46,024 nt of DNA from a bacterium. GTDB lineage: Bacteria > Bacillota > Clostridia > Christensenellales > Aristaeellaceae. The position numbers were made by a program, and so were the translations under genes. Under the pieces are notes generated by a model. It was not told where the DNA came from, did no database searches, and saw only the letters and a list, made by a program, of their open reading frames with translations. The DNA lies in the NCBI GenBank assembly GCA_029009515.1, contig JAQXJZ010000091.1, positions 1 to 46,024 of the forward strand, in the 5' to 3' direction. Of this stretch, positions 24,501 through 31,954 are shown in pieces (positions within the stretch are counted from its first letter, which is position 1; every line of letters starts with the position of its first letter).

Positions 24501-26035
24501 TGCCGGACAAGAACTGCGAAATCTGCGGAAATCCCTTGTCCAAGGACGGCTTCGATATTCCCTTCGAGGTGTTCCTGGGCTTCAAGGGCGACAAGGTGCC
24601 GGATATCGACCTCAACTTCTCCGGCGAATACCAGCCCCGTGCCCATGCCTACATCGAGGAGCTGTTCGGCAAGGGCTATGTGTACCGCGCCGGCACCATC
24701 AGCGGTCTGGCCGAAAAGACGGCTTTCGGCTTTGCGGCCAAGTACTGCGAGGAGCGCGGCATCCGCGCCGGACGCGCGCACAAGGAGCGCCTGGCCGCCG
24801 GCTGCGTGGGTGTGAAGCGCACCACCGGCCAGCATCCCGGCGGCATCGTCGTGCTGCCCAAGGAGTACGACATCTGCCAGTTCACCGCCATCCAGCACCC
24901 GGCGGATGACATCGAAGGCACCACCCTCACCACCCACTACGACTTCAACTCCATGCATGACATCCTCGTCAAGCTGGACTGCCTCGGCCACGACGACCCG
25001 ACCATGATTCACCGTCTGGAGGAGCTGACGGGCGTGAACTTCAAGCAGATCCCGCTGGACGACAAAAAGGTGATGAGCCTGTTTTCCAAGCCCGACGCGC
25101 TGGGCGTGACGGCGGAGGAGCTGATGTGGGAGACCGGCACGCTGGGCATTCCGGAATTCGGCACCAGCTTCGTGCGCGGCATGCTGATGGAAACCCGCCC
25201 CACCACCATGGAGGAACTGGTGCGCATTTCCGGCCTTTCCCACGGTACGGACGTATGGCTGGGCAATGCGCAGGATATCATCAACAGCGGCAAAGCCAAG
25301 CTGGCGCAGTGCTTCTGCACGCGCGACGATATCATGAACTTCCTTATCTCCAAGGGCATGCAGGAGAAGATGAGCTTCGATATCATGGAAAGCGTGCGTA
25401 AGGGCCGCGGCCTCAAGCCCGAGTGGGAAGAGGCCATGCGCGAGCATGATGTGCCCGAGTGGGCCATCGACAGCTGCCACAAGATCAAGTACATGTTCCC
25501 GCGCGGCCACGCCGTGGCGTACGTCACCATGGGTCTGCGCGTGGCGTGGTACAAGGTGTACCGTCCGCAGGCCTATTACGCGGCGTATTTCTCCATCCGC
25601 GGCGACGGTTTTGACGCTGGCCGCATGCTTCTGAGCAAGGAAACCCTGCGCGACCGCCTGACGGAATTCCAGAACCGCGAAGAAAAGATGAGCGTGCGCG
25701 AAAAGCAGGAGGAAAACGCCTACCGCATGCTGCTGGAAATGCAGCTGCGCGGCATCCGCATGCTGCCGGTGGATCTGTACAAGAGCCATCTCAACCGCTT
25801 CCTCATCGAAGGCAACGACCTGCGCTGTCCCTTCACCGCCATCAGCGGCTTCCCCGAAGCGGCGGCACAGGGCATCATCGAAACCCGCGACCCGGAGAAA
25901 CCCTACATCAGCATTGAGGATCTCAAGGTACGCGCCCACATTGGCGACTCCACCATCGAGGCGCTGCGCAATCAGGGCGCGCTGGAAGGCATGCCCGCCA
26001 CCAGCCAGGTGGATCTGTTCTCGCTGATGATGTAA
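21599..26035 (+). CDS. polC: DNA polymerase III alpha subunit, PolC type
   Basis: 1478 residues, the replicative polymerase of low-GC-type Gram-positives. Domains in order: N-terminal domain (1-180), a Pro/Ala-rich linker (about 195-240), an OB domain, PHP (ELHMHTNMSTMDG near 376), the inserted DEDDh proofreading exonuclease (VVLDFETTGL near 460, HNAPFDMGML, HRAVHDAAATAQCL near 605), the second PHP part, a zinc-binding segment CDHC...CEIC (near 947-980), the catalytic PDIDLNFSG (near 1000) and the C-terminal helix-hairpin-helix. All expected catalytic motifs are intact. It starts behind GAGG at ATG 21599. Slightly long for the family because of the linker. Confidence 0.97.
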   Translation: MNKTELLRILEQTVPPLEGKLHIERVLYKKEANKAYMSFLSDVLVGQRDFLLLERKLRELFPNMTVAIRVASPALGEDFLADVNKYKSVLTDFLRRQSPALSAWIGDVGWSMEDGRIQLTCPDRIAMDYFKRNRLDEKLSVAVYDIFRVRVAVNIGVCGEREAWVKKMREERGFSFPAKMAAPTQDEEPPWDDAAMEAQAAAMFGTPAPKTAPQPRAAAAPKAPAAPKEPVPKGNVLKGRAIGDHPVPIGELAEDSGIVVIEGTVTGVNEPKELKGGETVLVTFAVYDDTSTIYCKAFYQYRMRRGGMGETPQPPTEEERQRVKEQIDQIKNGMRVRLRGDCRMDTFLGELSVGVRDMQEMPKKERKDTAEEKRIELHMHTNMSTMDGIADAGALIKQAAKWGHPAVAVTDHGAAQAFPAAFGAAKKNDIKLLPGVEGYLCDLAAIVQDADERPIDTPIVVLDFETTGLSHTMDRIIEVGAVRLENGQVTDELSLLCDPGVPLKPKITEITGITDLMLAGKESPAEGVQKLLDFIGDCPVAAHNAPFDMGMLEAECKRMGVAFHAPVIDTLVFARKLYPTQKSHRLGAVCRLLGVSLKNAHRAVHDAAATAQCLAKMMEEAGKKGAKTLQDLDAVIQGDTIGESHHIILLAKTQKGMQNLNHLISDSNVRYFYRHPNMPRHLINQYREGIILGSACEAGELFKAIVNERPEEEIEKIASWYDYLEIQPVGNNEFMIRNGTARDVEQLRDFNRKIVALGEKLGKPVCATGDVHFLNPEDAIYRTIIQAGLGFDDCDQQAPLYFKTTDEMLEEFSYLGKEKAYEVVIANPRLIADQVDQLRLFPKHPEGKDTFQPFWEDAANDIETRSWTTAKALYGDPLPEIIQKRLEKELGSIIGYGFGTLYSIAQKLVSKSLSDGYLVGSRGSVGSSFVATMCGITEVNPLPPHYRCDHCHKMFLTPPELASVGVDLPDKNCEICGNPLSKDGFDIPFEVFLGFKGDKVPDIDLNFSGEYQPRAHAYIEELFGKGYVYRAGTISGLAEKTAFGFAAKYCEERGIRAGRAHKERLAAGCVGVKRTTGQHPGGIVVLPKEYDICQFTAIQHPADDIEGTTLTTHYDFNSMHDILVKLDCLGHDDPTMIHRLEELTGVNFKQIPLDDKKVMSLFSKPDALGVTAEELMWETGTLGIPEFGTSFVRGMLMETRPTTMEELVRISGLSHGTDVWLGNAQDIINSGKAKLAQCFCTRDDIMNFLISKGMQEKMSFDIMESVRKGRGLKPEWEEAMREHDVPEWAIDSCHKIKYMFPRGHAVAYVTMGLRVAWYKVYRPQAYYAAYFSIRGDGFDAGRMLLSKETLRDRLTEFQNREEKMSVREKQEENAYRMLLEMQLRGIRMLPVDLYKSHLNRFLIEGNDLRCPFTAISGFPEAAAQGIIETRDPEKPYISIEDLKVRAHIGDSTIEALRNQGALEGMPATSQVDLFSLMM

Positions 26036-26047
26036 GGAGGAAAGCTC

Positions 26048-26578
26048 ATGGACATGCCAAAACTGCTGGAGGATCTCAGCGCCACCGTGCAGGAAATGCT
26101 GATGAAGCTGGACGCGCCCGCTATGACGCTCAGCCTCAACTACCCCCTGCCCACGCTTGAGCGCCTGCTGGGCGAGCAGCTCTCGCAGGAGGAGATGCTC
26201 GAAACGCTTGAAAAAGGCTTTGCCGGCGTGCAGGATTGCTACGGCCTGATCACCGCAAGGGATGCGGGCGAGGGGCTGCTGTGCCTCACGGTGCCTGCAA
26301 AAGGCGCGGCATACATGCTCGCCCACGGAGCAGGCGCGGATTTTCTGCGCGATCTGCTCGGTGCGGTGAAGGGTCACGCTTCCATGCAGGACGTGATGGC
26401 CGTGTTTGAAAAGCATGGACGCGCGCATGCGGAGAAGATGGACAATCCGGAATTTGATTATCTGGTGTACTTTGAGGACGGGCAGCCGGACAGCTTCCGT
26501 TACTGTCTGAGCCAGCACGGCGGCCATGTGAGCTATCACCGCTTCGCCAAAGAGGACTATGAATCTTTCGGATTCTGA
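26048..26578 (+). CDS. Uncharacterised protein, DUF3877-like
   Basis: 176 residues, 12 nt after polC, AAGGAGG upstream. The protein is soluble, with helical N-terminal and beta-containing C-terminal parts. The closing pattern YLVYFEDGQPDSFRYCLSQH ... VSYHRFAKEDYESFGF resembles the C-terminus of the DUF3877 family found in gut Clostridia; function unknown. Gene order suggests cotranscription with polC, but a functional link is not implied. Confidence 0.65.
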   Translation: MDMPKLLEDLSATVQEMLMKLDAPAMTLSLNYPLPTLERLLGEQLSQEEMLETLEKGFAGVQDCYGLITARDAGEGLLCLTVPAKGAAYMLAHGAGADFLRDLLGAVKGHASMQDVMAVFEKHGRAHAEKMDNPEFDYLVYFEDGQPDSFRYCLSQHGGHVSYHRFAKEDYESFGF

Positions 26579-26695
26579 AAAATCTTTTTCACGTTTGCAA
26601 GAAAATGTCCGGCTCCATCGTATGAATGATGTACGCCCGCTGACAGAAGTTCTGCCGTTTTTTGCAGGCGACCCAAATGAAGGAGGACAAACGAA

Positions 26696-27499
26696 ATGAA
26701 AAAGATGATGATGACTTTGCTCAGCCTCGTGCTGGCGCTGACCCTGCCCCTTGCCGCTGTGGCGGAGGAACCGGAAATGGATCTGCTGCTGGAAGGCCTG
26801 GTAACGGAGATTGTGGACGGCGGCTTTGTGCTGGACGACATCAACCAGGGCGAAGTGATGGTGAACACCAGCGAGGAAACCGTGCTGGACGGCGTGCTGC
26901 TGGAGGAAGACCTGCAGGTTGGCATGTATGTGATGGTGGACTTCAACGGCATGATGACCTTCAGCCTGCCCCCGCAGGTGCATGCCGACCGCATCGGCTG
27001 CTACCGCCTGAGCGGCTCTATCAGCGAAGTGTTTGAGGATGGCAGCTTCCTGCTCACCGGCGATCCCATCTACGACGAGCTGATCGTACACACCGCGCTG
27101 GACATGAACCTGTTTGTGGACATGCCCATCACTGCGTACTTCAACGGCGCCGTGGCTATGAGCCTGCCTGCTCAGGTTGGTGCGCTGCACATCATCGTGC
27201 CCACGCTGGAAGGCAGCATCAGCGACCTGACCGAGGAAGGCTTCACCCTCACCGACGCGGAAGGCACGGCCTACGAGGTCAAGCTGACCGAAGAAACCCT
27301 GCTGAGCCTGCAGATGGAGGAAGAATCCGCCGAGGAAACCGCTGAGGAAGAGACTTCTGAAGAAGTGACCGAAGAGGAAGAGGCCGAAGTGATCCTGGAG
27401 CTGATGGACGGCCAGACCGTGAAGGTCATCTACAACGGCATGATGACCCGCAGCATCCCCGCCCAGATCACTGCGCTGGAGATCATCATCCAGCGGTAA
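26696..27499 (+). CDS. Secreted protein with three internal repeats
   Basis: 267 residues. A signal peptide (residues 1-23, cleavage near AVAEE) precedes three similar modules of about 65-90 residues, each ending in a shared element: VDFNGMMTFSLPPQVHADRI (81-100), AYFNGAVAMSLPAQVGALHI (147-166) and VIYNGMMTRSIPAQITALEI (244-263). The third module is interrupted by a very acidic Glu stretch (208-230). Each module alternates short beta strands like an OB-type fold. No family is recognised with confidence. AAGGAGG precedes ATG 26696 and a strong terminator follows. Confidence 0.75.
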   Translation: MKKMMMTLLSLVLALTLPLAAVAEEPEMDLLLEGLVTEIVDGGFVLDDINQGEVMVNTSEETVLDGVLLEEDLQVGMYVMVDFNGMMTFSLPPQVHADRIGCYRLSGSISEVFEDGSFLLTGDPIYDELIVHTALDMNLFVDMPITAYFNGAVAMSLPAQVGALHIIVPTLEGSISDLTEEGFTLTDAEGTAYEVKLTEETLLSLQMEEESAEETAEEETSEEVTEEEEAEVILELMDGQTVKVIYNGMMTRSIPAQITALEIIIQR

Positions 27500-27519
27500 A
27501 GAACAGAAAAGAGACTGAA

Positions 27520-27546
27520 GAGACTGCCCGGGCAGTCTCTTTTTTC
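27520..27546 (+). terminator. Intrinsic terminator after the repeat protein
   Basis: GAGACTGC/GCAGTCTC stem with CCGG loop (27520-27539), followed by T7. Confidence 0.9.
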
Positions 27547-27604
27547 TTTCCATTTCGATCAGAATGTGGTAGAGTAGAGCGTTACAAGGAGGTGTTTTTC
27601 CACC

Positions 27605-28336
27605 ATGAATACCTATGTTGAAACCTTTGTTCTCCGCTCCAGCCAGTGCGACATGTACGGCGCGTGGAAGCCCAGTGCCATTTTGGAATGCATGCAGGAA
27701 TCGGCTGGCGTGCACAGCGCGCTTTTTGGCCTTGACCGCGCCGCCATGAACGGTATGGGCATCACGTGGGTGCTTTCGCGCGTGAAGGTGCACATGGACC
27801 GCGTGCCGCTGGTGGGCGAATCCATCACCGTGGAAACCTATCCCACGCCCAACCGCCACCTGTTCTTTCCGCGCACGCACATCTTCCGCGATGAAGCAGG
27901 CAACCAGATCGGCTGCGCCAACAGCCTGTGGGTGCTGATGGAGATTGAAACGCGCAAAATCACGCGCCATGAGGAAGTGCTGGCCCGCGTGCCCAACGAT
28001 CCCTCGCTCAAAAGCCCGCTGGGTCTGCCCGCCACCGTGCGCGCCCTCGGCTGCGACGGCGTGACCAGCCCGCTGCTGCCCGCCTTTACGGACTACGACA
28101 CCAACCACCACGTCAACAACACCAAGTATCTGGACTGGTGCCTGAACGCCCTGGGGCTGGAGGTGCTGGAAAGCCGCTGCATCGCGGACTTTGACGTTAA
28201 CTACGATGCGGAAATCCTGCCCGGCATGCGGGTGGAAACCGAGTTGAGGCTGGACGGCGACGCCTTCACCTTCTTCGGCCGCACCGGAGACAAGCAGCAC
28301 TTTGCCGTTGGCGGCACGCTGTGCAGCCGCGCATGA
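27605..28336 (+). CDS. Acyl-ACP thioesterase
   Basis: 243 residues, double hot-dog fold. It releases fatty acids from acyl carrier protein. The first hot dog begins YVETFVLRSSQCDMYGAWKP and holds the FGLDRAAMNGMGITWVLSR segment. The second contains DYDTNHHVNNTKYLDWCL, where Asn and His are the expected catalytic residues (near residue 167). Length and motifs match bacterial FatA-type enzymes (PF01643). GGAGGTG precedes ATG 27605. A bidirectional terminator separates it from pgsA. Confidence 0.9.
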   Translation: MNTYVETFVLRSSQCDMYGAWKPSAILECMQESAGVHSALFGLDRAAMNGMGITWVLSRVKVHMDRVPLVGESITVETYPTPNRHLFFPRTHIFRDEAGNQIGCANSLWVLMEIETRKITRHEEVLARVPNDPSLKSPLGLPATVRALGCDGVTSPLLPAFTDYDTNHHVNNTKYLDWCLNALGLEVLESRCIADFDVNYDAEILPGMRVETELRLDGDAFTFFGRTGDKQHFAVGGTLCSRA

Positions 28337-28384
28337 ACACAAAAAAGGAACGCAGCCTGAAAAGCTGCGTTCCTTTTTTGTGTT
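28336..28384. terminator. Bidirectional terminator between thioesterase and pgsA
   Basis: A perfect 21-bp stem (arms 28336-28356 and 28364-28384, loop CTGAAAA) with A6 and T6 runs inside the arms, usable in both directions. It begins on the thioesterase stop codon and ends just before the pgsA stop. Confidence 0.92.
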
Positions 28385-28386
28385 GA

Positions 28387-28980
28387 TCAGAATTCCCCGG
28401 TCTTTTTCACAGCGCGCACGCCGCGGCGCACGTAGATGAGCAGGGCGCACAGCGTGAGGATGACGGACGTCCACAGGAAGATGAGATCCAGCGGCATAAA
28501 CCAGCCGGCGCAGACCATCACAAACCAGTCGTGGAAGTATACCATCACAAGACTGGCGATGAAGAAGCACTGCGCCACCTTGCCGATCATGGTGGAGTAG
28601 ACCACGATCTGGTATTTGAGCATCACGATGCTGCCGATGACCATGACCGCTTCCTTCACAAACAGCACCACCACCGCCGCCCACGGAATGACGGCGGAGA
28701 TCACCTTGTTGCCAATGGCCATGCTGATCATGGCGGTCAGCACCATCACCTTGTCGGCCAGCGGGTCCATCAGCTTTCCAAAATCGGTGATCAGGTTGTA
28801 CTTGCGCGCAATGCGGCCATCCAGCAGGTCGGTAAAGCTGGCCAGCATGAAAACGGTGAGCGCGGAGTACTTTTCACCCATGGCAAACAGCACGATGTAC
28901 ACCGGCACCAGAACCAGCCGGATGAGCGTGAGAATGTTGGGAATGTTCAGATTCTGCTTGACATATTCCCTTACGGTCAA
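28387..28980 (-). CDS. pgsA: CDP-diacylglycerol-glycerol-3-phosphate phosphatidyltransferase
   Basis: 197 residues, integral membrane enzyme of phosphatidylglycerol synthesis. The CDP-alcohol phosphotransferase motif is complete: DLLDGRIARKYNLITDFG followed by KLMDPLADK. The N-terminal NIPNILTLIRLVLVP is typical of PgsA. About five to six membrane spans. The start is TTG at 28978-28980, supported by GGAGGAG upstream and by the family N-terminus; no ATG is available nearby. Own promoter upstream. A cardiolipin-synthase-like activity is a less likely alternative. Confidence 0.9.
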   Translation of the reverse strand: MTVREYVKQNLNIPNILTLIRLVLVPVYIVLFAMGEKYSALTVFMLASFTDLLDGRIARKYNLITDFGKLMDPLADKVMVLTAMISMAIGNKVISAVIPWAAVVVLFVKEAVMVIGSIVMLKYQIVVYSTMIGKVAQCFFIASLVMVYFHDWFVMVCAGWFMPLDLIFLWTSVILTLCALLIYVRRGVRAVKKTGEF

Positions 28981-29012
28981 AACAGTCTCCTCCTTTTTGG
29001 AATGCAGAAGAT

Positions 29013-29041
29013 ATTATATCATCATCCCCAAAACTGTGCAA
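29013..29041 (-). promoter_or_regulatory. pgsA promoter
   Basis: Minus strand TTGCAC (29036-29041) and TATAAT (29013-29018) with a 17-nt spacer. Confidence 0.8.
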
Positions 29042-29086
29042 TATGTGAACCGAAAGGGCCGGATTAGAATTGTCTGAAGGGACAAA

Positions 29087-29120
29087 AAAGGCTGCTTCCC
29101 ATATTCGGGAAGCAGCCTTT
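29087..29120 (-). terminator. purA terminator
   Basis: Perfect 14-bp stem with arms 29087-29100 and 29107-29120 and loop ATATTC. On the minus strand the hairpin is followed by TTTTTTGTCC. It starts 7 nt after the purA stop. Confidence 0.92.
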
Positions 29121-29127
29121 GACTTTG

Positions 29128-30402
29128 TCAGCGGTACAGCATCTCGCTGCGCTTGGGGCCGGTGGAGACCATGCGGATGGGCACCTCCAGCTCCTTTTCG
29201 ATGAATTCGATGTAGCGGCGGCAGTTTTCCGGCAGAGCATTCCAGTCGGTCACGCCACGCACATCCTGCTTCCAGCCGGGCAGCACGGTGTACACGGGCT
29301 TGCACTTGAGCAGCGTGGGGGTGGCGGGAAAATCGCGAATGATCTGACCATCCACCTCATACCCTGTGCAGACGGGAATTTCATCCAGATAACCCAGCAC
29401 GTCCAGGTTGGTCATCACGGTTTCGGTCGCGCCCTGCACCATGCAGCCGTAGCGCGTGGCCACCGCGTCAAACCAGCCCACGCGGCGCGGACGGCCCGTG
29501 GTGGCGCCGTATTCGCCGGCGTCGCCGCCCCTGCGGCGCAGCTCCTCGGCCTCATCGCCGAACAGCTCGGTGGTGAAGGGGCCTGCGCCCACGCAGCTGG
29601 AATAGGCCTTGGTCACGCAGATGACGTCCTTCATGGCCGTCACCGGCACGCCGGCGCCCACCGGGCCGTAGCCCGCCAGCGGCGAAGAGGAGGTGGTGTA
29701 GGGGTAGATGCCGTGGTCGGGATCGCGCAGGGAGCCCAGCTGGCCTTCCAGCAGCACGGTCTTGCCCTCCTTGAGGGCGCGGTGCAGGTAGGCCGTGGTG
29801 TCGATCACCATGGGGCGGATGCGCTCGCCCAGGGCCTGCACATGCGCGATGAGCGCTTCCAGGTCGATGGGCTCCTTGTGGTAGAGGTTTTCGAGGGTGA
29901 TGTTTTTCTGACTGACGGCGCTGGAAAGGCGCTGACGCAGAATGTCCTCGTCGTAGATCTGGCACACCTGAATGCCGATCTTCAGATACTTGTCGCCGTA
30001 GAAGGGCGCAATGCCGCTCTTGGTGGAGCCGAAGCTGGCCTTGCCAAGGCGCTCTTCCTCGTAGCAGTCAAAGGCCACGTGGTAGGGCAGCATCACCTGT
30101 GCGCGGTCGGAGATGTAGAGGGTGGGCTTGGGCACGCCGCGTTCGATAACGCCGTCGTACTCCTTGAGCAGCTTTTCAATATCCAGCGCTACGCCCGGGC
30201 CGATGATGTTGGCAATCTGCTGGTGGAAAACGCCCGAGGGCAGCAGATGGAGGGCAAACTTGCCATAGTCGTTGATGATGGTATGCCCGGCATTTGCGCC
30301 GCCCTGAAAGCGCACCACCACGTCGCTGCTTTCGGCCAGCACGTCGGTGATCTTGCCCTTTCCTTCATCGCCCCAGTTGGCGCCTACGATGGTACGGACC
30401 AT
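29128..30402 (-). CDS. purA: Adenylosuccinate synthetase
   Basis: 424 residues. It joins IMP and aspartate with GTP in AMP synthesis. The nucleotide-binding loop GDEGKGK is at 11-17 with the catalytic Asp; other landmarks are VRFQGGANAGHTI, the VGAGPFTTEL segment and the TGRPRRVGWFDAVA block. Length and order are those of a complete enzyme. AAAGGGG precedes ATG 30400-30402. It forms a single-gene unit with its own promoter and terminator; no purine riboswitch is visible in the short leader. Confidence 0.96.
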   Translation of the reverse strand: MVRTIVGANWGDEGKGKITDVLAESSDVVVRFQGGANAGHTIINDYGKFALHLLPSGVFHQQIANIIGPGVALDIEKLLKEYDGVIERGVPKPTLYISDRAQVMLPYHVAFDCYEEERLGKASFGSTKSGIAPFYGDKYLKIGIQVCQIYDEDILRQRLSSAVSQKNITLENLYHKEPIDLEALIAHVQALGERIRPMVIDTTAYLHRALKEGKTVLLEGQLGSLRDPDHGIYPYTTSSSPLAGYGPVGAGVPVTAMKDVICVTKAYSSCVGAGPFTTELFGDEAEELRRRGGDAGEYGATTGRPRRVGWFDAVATRYGCMVQGATETVMTNLDVLGYLDEIPVCTGYEVDGQIIRDFPATPTLLKCKPVYTVLPGWKQDVRGVTDWNALPENCRRYIEFIEKELEVPIRMVSTGPKRSEMLYR

Positions 30403-30451
30403 GTGTCATGATCCCCTTTCCATGTGGATTCGGGCCTTTCGGCCACTCTTT

Positions 30452-30481
30452 TTTATACACCACCTGCATCCCCAAAGTCAA
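30452..30481 (-). promoter_or_regulatory. purA promoter
   Basis: Minus strand TTGACT (30476-30481) and TATAAA (30452-30457), spacing 18 nt. The leader includes a small GGCC/GGCC hairpin (GGCCGAAAGGCC). Confidence 0.75.
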
Positions 30482-30501
30482 GAAAACTGGAGGAATGAAC
30501 C

Positions 30502-31002
30502 ATGACAAAAAGAAAACTATGTGCGCTCCTGGCCCTGACGCTGCTGCTGAGCGCATCCGCAGCCCACGCGCTGGAAAACGGCGTGTACCGCGATCAGGCG
30601 GATGGCTACGGCGGCAAGGTGATTCTCACGGTGATTGTGCGGGACGGAAGGATCCAGTCCGTGGAAACCGAAAACACCGGCGGCGAGAAGAGCGAGTATT
30701 ACCGCAAGGCGGAGGAAGCCATGATTCCGGCCATCATCAAGGCCAACGGCACCGACGGCGTGGATACCGTGGCCGGAGCAACCGGCACCAGCGAAAGCAT
30801 CCTCAAAGCCATGGAGGGCGTCCTGGAGCAGGCCGCCTACAACGGCATGACGCAGGGCGTGGTGCAGGATGTGAAGAACGCGGTCAAGGATGCGGGCCAG
30901 ACCGTGCAGAACGTCGGAAACGCCGTCAACGATGCGGCGGAGGACGCGGTGAACAGCGTCAAGGAACCCACCCTCACGCCTGAACCCAAGCCTACTGTAT
31001 GA
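30502..31002 (+). CDS. Secreted FMN-binding domain protein
   Basis: 166 residues. A signal peptide (about 1-24, ending AAHALE) is followed by one FMN-binding domain (PF04205): GVYRDQADGYGGKVILTVIV and VAGATGTSESILKAM, whose second Ser/Thr cluster corresponds to the (S/T)GAT.S motif for covalent flavin attachment on Thr in RnfG/NqrC-like proteins. The C-terminal third is an amphipathic helical repeat (DVKNAVKDAGQTVQNVGNAV), then a Pro-rich end. It probably carries flavin in an extracytoplasmic electron-transfer chain. GGAGG lies upstream of ATG 30502. Confidence 0.87.
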   Translation: MTKRKLCALLALTLLLSASAAHALENGVYRDQADGYGGKVILTVIVRDGRIQSVETENTGGEKSEYYRKAEEAMIPAIIKANGTDGVDTVAGATGTSESILKAMEGVLEQAAYNGMTQGVVQDVKNAVKDAGQTVQNVGNAVNDAAEDAVNSVKEPTLTPEPKPTV

Positions 31003-31011
31003 AAAAATGGA

Positions 31012-31039
31012 ACCGCCCGGTCTTGATCAGCCGGGCGGT
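31012..31039. terminator. Bidirectional terminator
   Basis: ACCGCCCGG/CCGGGCGGT stem (31012-31020 with 31031-31039). On the minus strand it is followed by TCCATTTTTTC, suiting the aldolase gene; on the plus strand only ATTTG follows, so it is weaker for the FMN-binding gene. Confidence 0.82.
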
Positions 31040-31048
31040 ATTTGCTGT

Positions 31049-31939
31049 TTACAGGAGCCCTTCCTGCTTCATGATGGCAAGCAGCTTTGCATCGTCCGCT
31101 TCCGTTGCCTCGGGCAGCGGGAAGGTGGCGCAGGACTGCACGCCGATGCCGCGCAGCGCCATGGCGCGCTTGATGAAGGGCACAAAGGGCATGCCCACGC
31201 CGTAGATGCTCATCATGCGGTCAATCTTCTGCTGGCCGAGGGCGATGCCTTCCGCGTCGCCTTCGTTGACGGCCTTTGCCCATGCGCTGGTTACTTCAGG
31301 CGCGAGGTTGGACAGACCGGCGATGCAGCCGTCGCCGCCGGAGAGCACGTTGTGGGCAAAGTTGTCGTCAAAGCCGGAGTAGATCTCGAAATCCGGACGG
31401 ACGGGCTTGACGGCCTTGATCATCTCGCGGGTGTGATCCATGCCGGCGATGGTGTCCTTGCAGCCCACGATGTTGGGGTATTTTTCGGCCAACCGCCTGA
31501 TGACCTCCACGGAGAGCTGGTAGCCGGTGCGGTCCGGGAAGTTGTAGAGGTAGATGGGGCCGTCGATCTGCTCGGCCAGCGCGGAGTAGTACTTTTCCAC
31601 GCTGGCGTCGTTGAGCCAGAAGTAGAACGGCGGCACGATGATCACGCTGTCCGCGCCGGCCTTCAGCGCGTAGCGGCTCAGCTCCAGCACGTTATCAAAC
31701 ACCATGTCCGCCGTGCCCACGATGAGCGGAATGCGGTGATTGACGGCTTCCACCGCCACGTCGATGAGCTGCTTTTTCACTTCCATGCTCAGGGCGAAGA
31801 ACTCGCCGATGCTGCCCAAAACCAGAATGCCGTCCACGCCGCCGGTGACGAGGTGCTCATACAGCGCCTTTGCGCCCTGCACGTCCAGCGTGCCGTCCGC
31901 GTTGAGGGGGGTGACGGCGGGGGTGATGTATTTGGCCAT
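31049..31939 (-). CDS. DapA-family aldolase, probably for a 2-keto-3-deoxy sugar acid
   Basis: 296 residues, class I TIM-barrel aldolase of the dihydrodipicolinate synthase/NAL family. Schiff-base Lys161 is in GCKDTIAG and the catalytic Tyr132 in LYNFPDRTG. The pyruvate-binding motif reads GSIGEF instead of the GTTGE of true DapA, so the second Thr of the DapA proton relay is replaced by Ile. With the IlvD/Edd-type dehydratase directly upstream (15 nt) this fits a 2-keto-3-deoxy-aldonate aldolase giving pyruvate and an aldehyde. Real DapA activity cannot be excluded. Last gene of the minus-strand sugar operon. Confidence 0.82.
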   Translation of the reverse strand: MAKYITPAVTPLNADGTLDVQGAKALYEHLVTGGVDGILVLGSIGEFFALSMEVKKQLIDVAVEAVNHRIPLIVGTADMVFDNVLELSRYALKAGADSVIIVPPFYFWLNDASVEKYYSALAEQIDGPIYLYNFPDRTGYQLSVEVIRRLAEKYPNIVGCKDTIAGMDHTREMIKAVKPVRPDFEIYSGFDDNFAHNVLSGGDGCIAGLSNLAPEVTSAWAKAVNEGDAEGIALGQQKIDRMMSIYGVGMPFVPFIKRAMALRGIGVQSCATFPLPEATEADDAKLLAIMKQEGLL

Positions 31940-31954
31940 AGTTGTTTTCCTCCT

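Noticed and set aside
21593-28684. A 7.1-kb open frame on the minus strand, opposite polC and the following genes
   Set aside because: It is antisense to clear genes with complete motifs; strong GC bias at codon third positions removes stop codons from this frame. Its translation is low-complexity and has no family pattern.
30403-30481. Purine riboswitch in front of purA
   Set aside because: Leader too short and without the paired loops of the aptamer; only a tiny GGCCGAAAGGCC hairpin.
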